Both the position numbers and the translations under genes were made by a program. From positions 1 through 21,004 of the forward strand of contig JBDKFK010000027.1 of the NCBI GenBank assembly GCA_039798745.1: DNA of 21,004 bases, given 5' to 3'. This document shows positions 1-5,723 of this stretch, piece after piece; the first letter of the stretch is position 1, and each line of letters starts with the position of its first letter. Source of the stretch: JBDKFK01 sp039798745 (lineage in GTDB: Bacteria > Patescibacteriota > Microgenomatia > UBA1406 > GWC2-37-13). The notes under the pieces were generated by a model. The model worked only from the letters and a program-made list of their open reading frames with translations. It did no database searches and had not been told where the DNA came from.

Positions 1-21
1 CCTGTAGTTCGTGTCGGCATC

Positions 22-45
22 GAGGGCGGCAATCGCGCCGCCCTC
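22..45. terminator. Perfect 9-bp hairpin ahead of the first gene
   Basis: GAGGGCGGC (22-30) and GCCGCCCTC (37-45) pair perfectly around a 6-base loop. On the plus strand the hairpin is followed by a pyrimidine-rich stretch (tttccttt), so it could terminate a gene lying left of the window. It could equally be part of the leader of the gene starting at 99. A second small GCGC-TAT-GCGC hairpin lies at 73-83, directly before that gene's ribosome binding site. Confidence 0.6.
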
Positions 46-98
46 ATGGCTTTCCTTTGATAACAACATAGAGCGCTATGCGCGAAAGGAGCACCACA

Positions 99-464
99 AT
101 GCAAGCTCGACAACGGAAACTCGAGACCTACGTCATCCAGTCTGCCATTCAGGCCCTTCGGGCCTTCTGTGAACAGTATGGCGTGGAGCTTGATGAGAAC
201 GCGGTCATCGCCTTCTCTGTGGCCTGGGCCACCGGACGCAGTACCGAATGGACGCCCGGCGGCGAGCACTTCTGCCGAATCTACGCCCTCCGGGGAACGG
301 AATCGGACGAAGGCTACATCGCCAGCGTCATCGACAGCAATGGCTACCGCGGATCCTATCAGGTCAACACCAAGCTATCGCTGGAACTGAATGACCTGAT
401 CGCGCGCTACACGCGCGATGAGTTCGGCGTTCGCACGCCCAAGCTCGAAGAGCAGCCTGCCTAG
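99..464 (+). CDS. Small hypothetical protein (121 aa), SD-led G+C-rich cassette gene
   Basis: I do not recognise this protein. It is about 121 aa, soluble and acidic, without signal peptide or membrane segment. An N-terminal helix-rich part (about residues 8-35) is followed by a part that looks beta-rich (about 37-100) and contains two Cys. An in-frame ATG exists at 78, but AAAGGAG at 85-91 lies 7 bases before the ATG at 99, so 99 is chosen. Base composition differs from most of the window: bases 241-300 hold 41 G+C of 60, against 27 of 60 in bases 8041-8100 of pilB. The canonical Shine-Dalgarno site also sets it apart from the host-like genes. It stands alone between hairpins at 22-45 and 525-560 and next to tRNA-Ala. 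It resembles the 3204-5148 operon in style but shows no obvious sequence similarity to those proteins. It may be acquired DNA. Confidence 0.75.
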   Translation: MQARQRKLETYVIQSAIQALRAFCEQYGVELDENAVIAFSVAWATGRSTEWTPGGEHFCRIYALRGTESDEGYIASVIDSNGYRGSYQVNTKLSLELNDLIARYTRDEFGVRTPKLEEQPA

Positions 465-524
465 TCGACAAACCGCGAAAGCGGCAGGGCCGCAAGGCCG
501 CTAGCCTGCAGCTTTTGCACCCCT

Positions 525-560
525 GAGTTGGAGATGGCGCTCATGCGCCGTCTCCAACTC
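525..560. terminator. 16-bp hairpin after the first cassette gene
   Basis: GAGTTGGAGATGGCGC (525-540) pairs with 545-560 around the tetraloop TCAT, with a single G-U wobble. No T-run follows on either strand, so it is not a textbook intrinsic terminator. It may stabilise the 3' end of the 99-464 transcript, stop transcription from both sides (the tRNA-Ala transcript runs towards it), or mark a cassette edge. A smaller GC-rich inverted repeat lies at about 481-509. From 561 to 679 I see only a weak CTAAC/GTTAG inverted repeat (595-615) and an AT-rich stretch. Confidence 0.65.
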
Positions 561-679
561 CCCGTTACCACTCTCGGTTGTTCTACACTTCTTACTAACC
601 TCCGGGGTTCGTTAGAGCATAATAATAAACCGCTATAAAAACATGCATTGATTAAAGGAGGGTGAAAAATCGAAGAATG

Positions 680-753
680 TGGACTCGAGGGGATTCGAAC
701 CCCTGACCTTCGCGCTGCCAGCGCGACGTTCTAGCCAACTGAACTACGAGCCC
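680..753 (-). tRNA. tRNA-Ala (anticodon GGC)
   Basis: Read on the minus strand, this folds as a full cloverleaf of 74 nt. The acceptor GGGCTCG pairs with CGAGTCC and includes the G3-U70 pair that identifies alanine tRNA. The anticodon stem TCGCG/CGCGA closes the loop CTGGCAG, giving anticodon GGC, and the T-arm is AGGGG-TTCGAAT-CCCCT. The discriminator is A, and CCA is not encoded because ACA follows the last paired base. A TATAAT box at 765-770 on the minus strand fits a start about 5 bases upstream of the mature 5' end. Confidence 0.95.
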
Positions 754-764
754 TAAGTCTTCCT

Positions 765-770
765 ATTATA
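765..770 (-). promoter_or_regulatory. -10 box of tRNA-Ala
   Basis: TATAAT on the minus strand, with a predicted start near 758 and the mature tRNA beginning at 753. No convincing -35 box was found. Confidence 0.5.
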
Positions 771-855
771 AAGTATTTAGCCTTATATTAAAAGAAGAAC
801 CGAAAGAAACAAAAAAAGACGGTATCACTATGGATTTTTGTAATAGGATTATTTA

Positions 856-2004
856 CTAGCTCACAAAATATCCCTGAAGAAAATATGCGAAGGTTATGAT
901 CTGTGCTATGGTGAAAACAACTGCGATTACGGTTTTTATCTTGGTATTGGGGATTAACCTTGCAAGAGCAATATAAAAAGCTAACGACAGTAAAGAATAT
1001 CGTGGAATAGCAGAGAAGGTTCCGGTGAGAGTAGGAATCATAAGATTAGCGAGAGAAAAAAGAGATAGACCTACATCTATGGGAAACAACGAACTCCGTT
1101 TCTTCTTAAAAATGAAAAACAGATCGACACAGAGCGTAACAAAAACAATATGAAACATAACAAACTCGTATACCGACATATAATACTGGAAGTTTGGGGC
1201 GGCAGTATAAAAAATCTTGAGATACCGATATATTACCTGCGGCAACAATATAATATGCGTTGATCTATGGGCACCAAACGCCGGTTGAGAATGATAGAAA
1301 TAGAAAGGATCTCCTGTTGTTATCCAAAGATATGCCGCGTAGATAGCAAAACCGGCACACGGCGCGACGAACATATATAGAGTTGCGACGTACGATTTTT
1401 TATGACGGTTAACCCACGCGTATATACCAAAAGGAATGATCAGAAAGATGCCGGCGAGCCGGGTAAACGACGCCAACGCGGCAAACACACCCGCCACAAT
1501 GAGTTTATTGCGTCGTATGTAATATAAAGAAGCGGCTACTATAAGAAAAAAAAGTGCTTCTGTGTAAACAACATTAAAGAAGAAAGCGGTAGGATATGTG
1601 AGCAAAAAAACAACACTCCAGAACGTAATCGACGAATCATGATAAGCCTCATCAAGAAATTTTTTCCAGTAAATAATACCAACGGCAAAACAGCTTACTG
1701 ACAACACAACACCGGCTACTAAATAATTATGATTGAGAATACTTCCCAGACCTCGAATCAACAACGGATATAACGGGAAAAATGCCTGGGTATACTGGGC
1801 ATAACCGTTTTTAGCAATAAGAACATAATGAACACCATCAAAGTTAGCTAGTGACGTGATAAGAGACGGCATATGAAAAAGCAGTAACTCATCTCTATAG
1901 GGAAAGAACCCTAGATACGCGATATAGTGAGTTGCCGTTGAAGAGAGTACCAGTATGACACCCCTGAATAGTATGGCCACGGAAAGAAGCAACAATGGTG
2001 TCAT
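856..2004 (-). CDS. PIG-V-like membrane mannosyltransferase
   Basis: The product (382 aa) is a multi-spanning membrane protein resembling the PIG-V / GPI-mannosyltransferase-2 group of GT-C enzymes, which transfer mannose from a polyprenyl-phosphate donor on the outer face of the membrane. Family-like features are NFDGVHYVLIAKNGY near residue 54 with its acidic residue after the first membrane segment, AFFPLYPLLIR near 75, YPTAFFFNVVYTEALFF near 140-153, FTRLAG near 180 and a late PRY near 350. Length fits the bacterial members. It lies 20 bases downstream of the PIG-L-like gene, so the pair probably acts in one surface glycan or glycolipid pathway. TATAAT at 2012-2017 sits 7 bases before the ATG, so it may also have its own leaderless promoter. 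There is no Shine-Dalgarno site. The exact acceptor cannot be told; an ArnT/GT39-like sugar transferase is the alternative. Confidence 0.8.
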   Translation of the reverse strand: MTPLLLLSVAILFRGVILVLSSTATHYIAYLGFFPYRDELLLFHMPSLITSLANFDGVHYVLIAKNGYAQYTQAFFPLYPLLIRGLGSILNHNYLVAGVVLSVSCFAVGIIYWKKFLDEAYHDSSITFWSVVFLLTYPTAFFFNVVYTEALFFLIVAASLYYIRRNKLIVAGVFAALASFTRLAGIFLIIPFGIYAWVNRHKKSYVATLYMFVAPCAGFAIYAAYLWITTGDPFYFYHSQPAFGAHRSTHIILLPQVIYRYLKIFYTAAPNFQYYMSVYEFVMFHIVFVTLCVDLFFIFKKKRSSLFPIDVGLSLFSLANLMIPTLTGTFSAIPRYSLLSLAFYIALARLIPNTKIKTVIAVVFTIAQIITFAYFLQGYFVS

Positions 2005-2011
2005 GATTGTA

Positions 2012-2017
2012 ATTATA
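2012..2017 (-). promoter_or_regulatory. -10 box of the PIG-V-like gene (leaderless type)
   Basis: TATAAT on the minus strand, 7 bases before the ATG at 2004, predicts a start at about 2005. A weak TTGTGA (-35) lies about 18 bases further upstream, overlapping the end of the PIG-L-like gene. Confidence 0.5.
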
Positions 2018-2024
2018 GGAGAAA

Positions 2025-2684
2025 TTATTTTTCTTTCACAAGAAATAACTCCTTTTTAGGAATATTGGATATTTGGCGTATAAATGTTTCAACGTCAGCT
2101 TTTTGAGATACATGCTTATTAATCGCTTCCAACTTTTTCTCCCATTCGCTTGACACATCAAGTACTTCATCAACTTCGGCTTCTTCATATCCTGGAGGAA
2201 AATGTATAAAATAATCTCCCTGCATAGCACGCTGCGCTTTGCTGATACAGTAGTACATGATCTTTTTTATATAGCTGAGTCGTTCCCATAGAAATGTCGC
2301 TATCATGGCTACTGCGATATGATCAATATGTCCTGAGATTCCACGTGGTTCGAATGTGATTATGGTATCAGGCTTAAGCATATCCAGTTTTTGCTGAATA
2401 CTATCGGCAATCTCATGATATAAGTTATTACACAAGGCTCCATCTTTATATCCCATAAAGAAAACCTCTTTTACCCCTAGCACTTTGGCAGACAGTAATA
2501 ACTCCTTATCTCTTATATCTTTCAGTACTGAATGCTCACTTGTTTTGTATCTTTCTTCAGATTCTCCGTCTGTAACGCAGATTAAATAAACATTATTATT
2601 CCTGGCATATAGGGCAAGGCTGCCGCCTGGCCCAAAAGCCTCATCATCGGGATGAGCAAATATACCTACAATAGTCCGTTTCAT
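2025..2684 (-). CDS. PIG-L / LmbE-like zinc-dependent N-acetyl sugar deacetylase
   Basis: This 219-aa protein carries the hallmarks of the PIG-L (LmbE, GlcNAc-PI de-N-acetylase) family. The AHPDDE motif is at residues 10-15 (H11 and D14 are expected zinc ligands, D13 the general base), VTDGE at 37-41, and GHIDH at 118-122, whose histidines complete the metal site. Such enzymes remove acetyl groups from N-acetylglucosamine in glycolipids, mycothiol or bacillithiol precursors and glycans. There is no signal peptide, so it is probably cytosolic. The neighbouring PIG-V-like transferase suggests work on a lipid-linked or surface glycan rather than on a thiol. The ATG at 2684 is preceded by TATAAT at 2696-2701 (minus strand) and has no Shine-Dalgarno site, so the predicted leader is about 5 bases. 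Family assignment is firm; the substrate is inferred. Confidence 0.92.
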   Translation of the reverse strand: MKRTIVGIFAHPDDEAFGPGGSLALYARNNNVYLICVTDGESEERYKTSEHSVLKDIRDKELLLSAKVLGVKEVFFMGYKDGALCNNLYHEIADSIQQKLDMLKPDTIITFEPRGISGHIDHIAVAMIATFLWERLSYIKKIMYYCISKAQRAMQGDYFIHFPPGYEEAEVDEVLDVSSEWEKKLEAINKHVSQKADVETFIRQISNIPKKELFLVKEK

Positions 2685-2695
2685 ATATGCGAACT

Positions 2696-2701
2696 ATTAT
2701 A
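2696..2701 (-). promoter_or_regulatory. -10 box of the PIG-L-like gene (near-leaderless)
   Basis: TATAAT on the minus strand, 11 bases before the ATG at 2684, giving a predicted leader of about 5 bases. No clear -35 box. The region up to 2749 is shared with the divergent tRNA-Pro. Confidence 0.5.
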
Positions 2702-2749
2702 GCGGATTGGGTTTGGATTTGGTAGAATACAGTCATATCCTTAGGATAT

Positions 2750-2823
2750 CGGGGTGTAGTTTAGATGGCTAAAATGCTGGGCTGGGGGTCCAGAGACCGT
2801 GGGTTCAAGTCCCACCACCCCGA
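2750..2823 (+). tRNA. tRNA-Pro (anticodon GGG)
   Basis: A full cloverleaf of 74 nt. The acceptor CGGGGTG pairs with CACCCCG and includes the C1-G72 pair typical of bacterial proline tRNA. The anticodon stem CTGGG/TCCAG (one wobble) closes the loop CTGGGGG, giving anticodon GGG. The T-arm is GTGGG-TTCAAGT-CCCAC. The discriminator is A; CCA is not encoded (CTT follows). It is divergent from the PIG-L-like gene, and a 14-bp hairpin begins 5 bases after its 3' end. Confidence 0.94.
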
Positions 2824-2827
2824 CTTC

Positions 2828-2860
2828 GCTACGTTCAGTGCGCAAGCGCATGAACGTAGC
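2828..2860. terminator. Long hairpin directly after tRNA-Pro
   Basis: GCTACGTTCA (2828-2837) pairs with TGAACGTAGC (2851-2860). An inner TGCG/CGCA stem (2839-2842 with 2847-2850) closes the loop CAAG, with one unpaired G at 2838. There is no T-run after it. It may end tRNA-Pro transcription or help process its 3' end. It resembles the other U-tract-free hairpins at the G+C-rich cassette borders (525-560, 5166-5193). Confidence 0.6.
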
Positions 2861-2915
2861 TACGTCGAGGTAAACCCGACATTAATCTCTTATCCCCCTT
2901 ATTCTACTTCTTTTT

Positions 2916-2958
2916 TGTTATACTATAAAGGCTTTAAGGCTTCATAAACTTCTATAAT
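2916..2958 (+). promoter_or_regulatory. Two candidate promoters for the three-gene cassette operon
   Basis: An extended -10 (TG-T-TATACT, 2916-2924) and a separate TATAAT (2953-2958) lie in the AT-rich stretch after tRNA-Pro. They predict starts near 2931 and 2965, leaving a leader of roughly 240-270 bases before the first gene. An 8-base tandem repeat (AAGGCTTT then AAGGCTTC, 2928-2943) lies between the two boxes. No convincing -35 box was found. Confidence 0.4.
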
Positions 2959-3040
2959 ATACATTTGCTGTGTATGTGGAAATGAAGCGTTATAGAGCAC
3001 ATTGATAACCGAGAGAATATACTGCAATCGGGTGAGAGAT

Positions 3041-3180
3041 AGTTCGCGTGAACCGCGACTTGTCTTCCACCTGATTGTGGAACGTATGTGAGTTGGACAC
3101 TCATACTACGTACCCCTATGTCCCGGTAACCCAGCCTCCCCGGCTGGCGTTTCCGTTTATTCATCGGACGCCTGTCCGAT
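3041..3180 (+). ncRNA. Structured 5' leader: five consecutive hairpins
   Basis: Five hairpins follow each other before the ribosome binding site at 3189-3195. (1) 3041-3060: TCGCG/CGCGA plus AG/CT around a bulge. (2) 3065-3082: TTCCAC/GTGGAA. (3) 3082-3111: ACGTA/TACGT, a C bulge, then about seven more pairs ending in TGAGT/ACTCA with loop TGGAC. (4) 3131-3147: CCAGCC/GGCTGG. (5) 3163-3180: ATCGGAC/GTCCGAT with loop GCCT. I recognise no known riboswitch. The last stem ends 8 bases before the Shine-Dalgarno site, so it could affect ribosome access. This is leader RNA rather than a proven separate ncRNA. An open frame in phase with the first gene runs through from an ATG at 3075 but has no ribosome site. 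Confidence 0.45.
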
Positions 3181-3203
3181 CATCTATCAGGAGGTACATA
3201 CCC

Positions 3204-3623
3204 ATGTTGATGATTCAACAACCCACCGGCACGCTACTCATGACGCCCATCGCCGAAGGTGATGCGCATTACGCGCAGCTCAACTGGCATCGCCCCGAAG
3301 ACACAGAACCATTTGTGTCGGTGCGTGTCGATCTGCTGCGGCTTGTTGAGGAGACCGCCAATCTTCGACATAACAGCGTAGGCCGGGGCCAACTGATGGT
3401 TTTGTCCACGTTGGTCGTTCATCCATCGCTCGCTTTGTTGCCTAACGGCATCTTGGATCTGGAGTGGGATCGCGATACAAGTGCCGATGCCATCCAGCTA
3501 CGCTACCCGTTCCAAGACTTTGCCAACGACCTGCGCTTCGCGATCGACCTTCCGTCAATAAGATTTATGGACAGTGTGAAGATTCTTGAGAAGAATCTTC
3601 CGCCTGGCCTTCAGGAGGTGTAA
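3204..3623 (+). CDS. Hypothetical protein B (139 aa), first gene of cassette operon
   Basis: I do not recognise a named family. The 139-aa product is soluble, acidic and probably beta-rich, with no signal peptide or membrane segment. The ATG at 3204 is chosen because AGGAGGT (3189-3195) lies 8 bases before it; the in-frame ATG at 3075 would read through the structured leader and has no ribosome site. By eye it aligns with the C-terminal half of protein D (4105-5148): GTLLMTP matches GSLILHP, EPFVSV matches EPSRISV, and LDLEW matches LKIEW. Downstream, RYPFQDF corresponds to TFPATFE in D and SFPAFFE in protein C. The whole protein therefore appears to be one copy of a domain of about 130 aa. 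It is G+C-rich, and the next gene starts 2 bases after its stop. Function unknown. Confidence 0.78.
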   Translation: MLMIQQPTGTLLMTPIAEGDAHYAQLNWHRPEDTEPFVSVRVDLLRLVEETANLRHNSVGRGQLMVLSTLVVHPSLALLPNGILDLEWDRDTSADAIQLRYPFQDFANDLRFAIDLPSIRFMDSVKILEKNLPPGLQEV

Positions 3624-3625
3624 CT

Positions 3626-4090
3626 GTGCGCACGACCATAGACATCTTTGGTGCCGACCAATCACACATCGGTGAACTTACAGTGGGTACAGATAGCGTT
3701 CGCACAGAAGATGTACTAGATCGTGAGGTAGTCTACTTCTGTGCCGATATCTTTGTTCTCAGTACAGGGGATGACATCGTGCATATCGATGTCAACGTCC
3801 CACGTGACCTACTGCAACAGCATCTGTCTGCATTGGACAAGTCTACCGGCACGTTCACGCTTCCCTCTGTCGGCGATATAGAGGCTGACGAAGCGTTTAC
3901 GATCTATGACGACGATACCTTATCGCTCGTCATCGCCTGGGGAATGAGCGCGCCATGGGACATGACCGTGATTTCATTTCCTGCTTTCTTCGAAAGCAGC
4001 CTGCTATCAGGGTCCCAACCATTCGAGGCGCTTGTTCTCACCCGGGAGCTTAACGCCTGTCTCAAGGGACTTTTTGCTGCTCAGCAATGA
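3626..4090 (+). CDS. Hypothetical protein C (154 aa), second gene of cassette operon
   Basis: Unrecognised soluble acidic protein of 154 aa. The start is a GTG at 3626, 2 bases after the previous stop. AGGAGGTG (3613-3620), inside the end of gene B, fixes the start and implies translational coupling. The C-terminal two thirds repeat the pattern of B and the end of D: HIDVNVPRDLLQQHL (about residues 52-66) parallels SVEISAEELFSLL of D, then LSLVIAW near 100, SFPAFFESS near 115, and a closing amphipathic helix (LTRELNACLKGL). Its first 50 residues include a Cys (YFCAD). There is no catalytic-looking His/Asp/Glu cluster, so a structural or binding role is more plausible than an enzyme, but this is inference. 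Confidence 0.78.
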   Translation: MRTTIDIFGADQSHIGELTVGTDSVRTEDVLDREVVYFCADIFVLSTGDDIVHIDVNVPRDLLQQHLSALDKSTGTFTLPSVGDIEADEAFTIYDDDTLSLVIAWGMSAPWDMTVISFPAFFESSLLSGSQPFEALVLTRELNACLKGLFAAQQ

Positions 4091-4104
4091 GTAAAGGAGG
4101 TACC

Positions 4105-5148
4105 ATGGAAAAAATCAGCATAGATAGAACTGCCCAACCGGATGTAACCCTCTATCTTCCCGGAGAGGGACCGGAACTGGACGTTAACCCGGACCCTGAG
4201 TCCGAGTGTTATAAAGTTCTTGGAATTGCATCGTTTGATGATGCTGATCTGCCGCCGCCGCTCCGTCAGCGCCTTGTGAGTGCTGGCTTTGCCGATCAGC
4301 TCAATAGCCCGGCGACCATCTGGTTCTTTCCATCAACGGGCGACGCCTTTGTGCAAGGTCGCTCGTTTGGTGATCTGCCAACGGAGACTACGTTCCTGTT
4401 GCCTGCAGAGTATCTTGACTTCATTCACGACCTCTGCCGCCCGGAAGTAGAACCCAACTACTACTGGACGCTCAAGGCAATTATGGCAGGATGTTTCTTT
4501 TATGGACATATCTACCGTTATGGCTTCGACACAGAAGGCGATAGCTACAAGATCTGCCTTAACTGCGGCCGCCAGCTGTACACCAGTCTCCTCGAGGATG
4601 ACTGGGATATAGACGGCCCGGAGGAATGGGAAGACCTTGTACATTTTCCTCCTCCCGATTCGCTGTCGGAACGATTGGCGTACTACGCCACCATCGTCCC
4701 GCTTATGAGTGGCACATGGCAGAATGAAGGATCTCTTATCCTTCACCCCAGTTGGAATGATGGTGCACACACCATTGTTCTCATCGGGGAACCGTTTGAC
4801 TCAGAACCGTCCCGCATCTCGGTAGAAATTAGCGCCGAGGAGCTCTTTAGTCTTCTGCGCGACCGCTACAAAAGCGAGGGAACAATGCGAGTCATGGCGG
4901 TCAATGTGCCAACCGGTGAGGGTTACTTCGAACTCAACGATGAAGAGGAATGGGTGCTTAAGATTGAGTGGAATGTGAATGCTCAGAGACTTTTGACAAT
5001 CACATTTCCCGCGACCTTTGAGTTCTCCAACACTCCCGGTCGAGTGACCTTCAGAGCAAGAGTTGATCGCCGACATTTCTTCAACGCGCTTGACGCGTTG
5101 ACCGCCGCAATACAAACGGCGGGAGATTCCGAAGAACCTCAAGTGTAA
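4105..5148 (+). CDS. Hypothetical protein D (347 aa), third gene of cassette operon
   Basis: Unrecognised soluble, strongly acidic protein of 347 aa in two parts. Residues about 1-200 are unique in the operon and include a single CxxC (ICLNCG, C151 and C154) after an aromatic-rich stretch, and a very acidic segment (EDDWDIDGPEEWEDL) near 162-176. Residues about 207-335 repeat the domain seen in B and C (GSLILHP, EPSRISVEI, LKIEWN, TFPATFE, FFNALDAL). An ATG at 4087 overlaps the previous stop as ATGA, but AAAGGAGG (4093-4100) lies after it and 4 bases before the ATG at 4105, so 4105 is chosen. A lone CxxC could bind metal only with partners elsewhere. It ends shortly before a perfect 12-bp hairpin. 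It may be the large partner of two small related proteins; function unknown. Confidence 0.78.
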   Translation: MEKISIDRTAQPDVTLYLPGEGPELDVNPDPESECYKVLGIASFDDADLPPPLRQRLVSAGFADQLNSPATIWFFPSTGDAFVQGRSFGDLPTETTFLLPAEYLDFIHDLCRPEVEPNYYWTLKAIMAGCFFYGHIYRYGFDTEGDSYKICLNCGRQLYTSLLEDDWDIDGPEEWEDLVHFPPPDSLSERLAYYATIVPLMSGTWQNEGSLILHPSWNDGAHTIVLIGEPFDSEPSRISVEISAEELFSLLRDRYKSEGTMRVMAVNVPTGEGYFELNDEEEWVLKIEWNVNAQRLLTITFPATFEFSNTPGRVTFRARVDRRHFFNALDALTAAIQTAGDSEEPQV

Positions 5149-5165
5149 GTTATCATGACGGCTAT

Positions 5166-5193
5166 GTATGGTGTTCCTTGCGGAACACCATAC
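5166..5193. terminator. Perfect 12-bp hairpin between convergent genes
   Basis: GTATGGTGTTCC (5166-5177) and GGAACACCATAC (5182-5193) pair without mismatch around TTGC. It lies between the cassette operon and the convergent membrane-protein gene, and is a likely transcript end for one or both. No T-run is present on either strand, as with the hairpins at 525-560 and 2828-2860. Confidence 0.65.
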
Positions 5194-5205
5194 CCATTCT
5201 CTCGG

Positions 5206-5715
5206 TTATCGCATACTTCTCCACCCCATAAATAAAGTGGCCATCCGGAGTATAGTTCTTCCCATACGTCTCCAGAAATCTGAAAAATATATGATATTAA
5301 GAAGAATGAGCGCGATTATAATAACGGCGTCATAACTTATGCGGGCATAGTAATCATCGGTCAGCTTAAGCCAAAGAGCAAACTCGTCAAACGTTAAACC
5401 TAATCCGATTCCGTACAACACCGCAAGGCGTCTGTGTGCTCCCGGACGCAAATCGTATAACGCAGCAAACCCCGCAATAACCAGAATGAAGATGCCAAAA
5501 TTGAGATGATGAACATGGACTCCGCGAAAATATACATACTGCCCCCACGGAAAATCCATGATGTCATTGTTTGTCAGATATACATATGCTCTTGCCGTAA
5601 CAAATGTAAGGAGAAATGAGAGAAAAACGATAAACGGAATCTCTTCAAGCTTCGACACAACAATGCGGTTAACAAGCGCCCGGAAAGGAGATATTTTTGT
5701 ACGCTGCTTGAACAT
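5206..5715 (-). CDS. Conserved-looking integral membrane protein with HxHH and DE motifs
   Basis: The 169-aa product has about four membrane segments (near residues 26-47, 73-87, 97-107 and 131-145). It has a patterned set of polar residues that suggests a metal or active site in the membrane: GVHVHH (H67, H69, H70) before the second segment, FDEFALWL (D110, E111) and DDYY (D120, D121). I recall this arrangement (HVHH, then FDE-ALWL, then a short acidic DY motif) from uncharacterised bacterial membrane proteins, and I know of no proven function. It is the last gene of a minus-strand operon, starting 8 bases after the acylphosphatase stop, with no Shine-Dalgarno site. Metal binding is inference from residue pattern only. 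Confidence 0.8.
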   Translation of the reverse strand: MFKQRTKISPFRALVNRIVVSKLEEIPFIVFLSFLLTFVTARAYVYLTNNDIMDFPWGQYVYFRGVHVHHLNFGIFILVIAGFAALYDLRPGAHRRLAVLYGIGLGLTFDEFALWLKLTDDYYARISYDAVIIIALILLNIIYFSDFWRRMGRTILRMATLFMGWRSMR

Positions 5716-5723
5716 AAAACTAT

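Noticed and set aside
595..615. Integron attC-like inverted repeat (CTAAC...GTTAG) after the first cassette gene
   Set aside because: Only 21 bases with a 5-bp stem. The flanks do not fit the RYYYAAC/GTTRRRY consensus, and no similar site follows the second cassette.
655..706. Small frame after AAAGGAGG at 655-662
   Set aside because: A GTG start there runs about 14 codons straight into the antisense of tRNA-Ala and stops; it has no coding character.
600..2823. tRNA-derived attachment sites at the cassette edges
   Set aside because: No duplicated tRNA 3' end was found. The 8-base GGGGTTCG at 604-611 matches part of the tRNA-Ala T-arm but is too short to mean anything, and nothing near 5195 matches tRNA-Pro.
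2765..2947. 60-aa frame overlapping tRNA-Pro
   Set aside because: It begins inside the tRNA and continues through the hairpin and AT-rich leader; it is a chance frame.
3075..3203. N-terminal extension of protein B from the ATG at 3075
   Set aside because: It would translate the hairpin-rich leader, lacks a ribosome site, and the strong AGGAGGT is placed for the ATG at 3204.
4333..5142. Antisense frames of 113-145 codons under protein D
   Set aside because: They lie wholly opposite a better supported SD-led gene, have no start signals and no family features; they are shadows typical of G+C-rich coding DNA.
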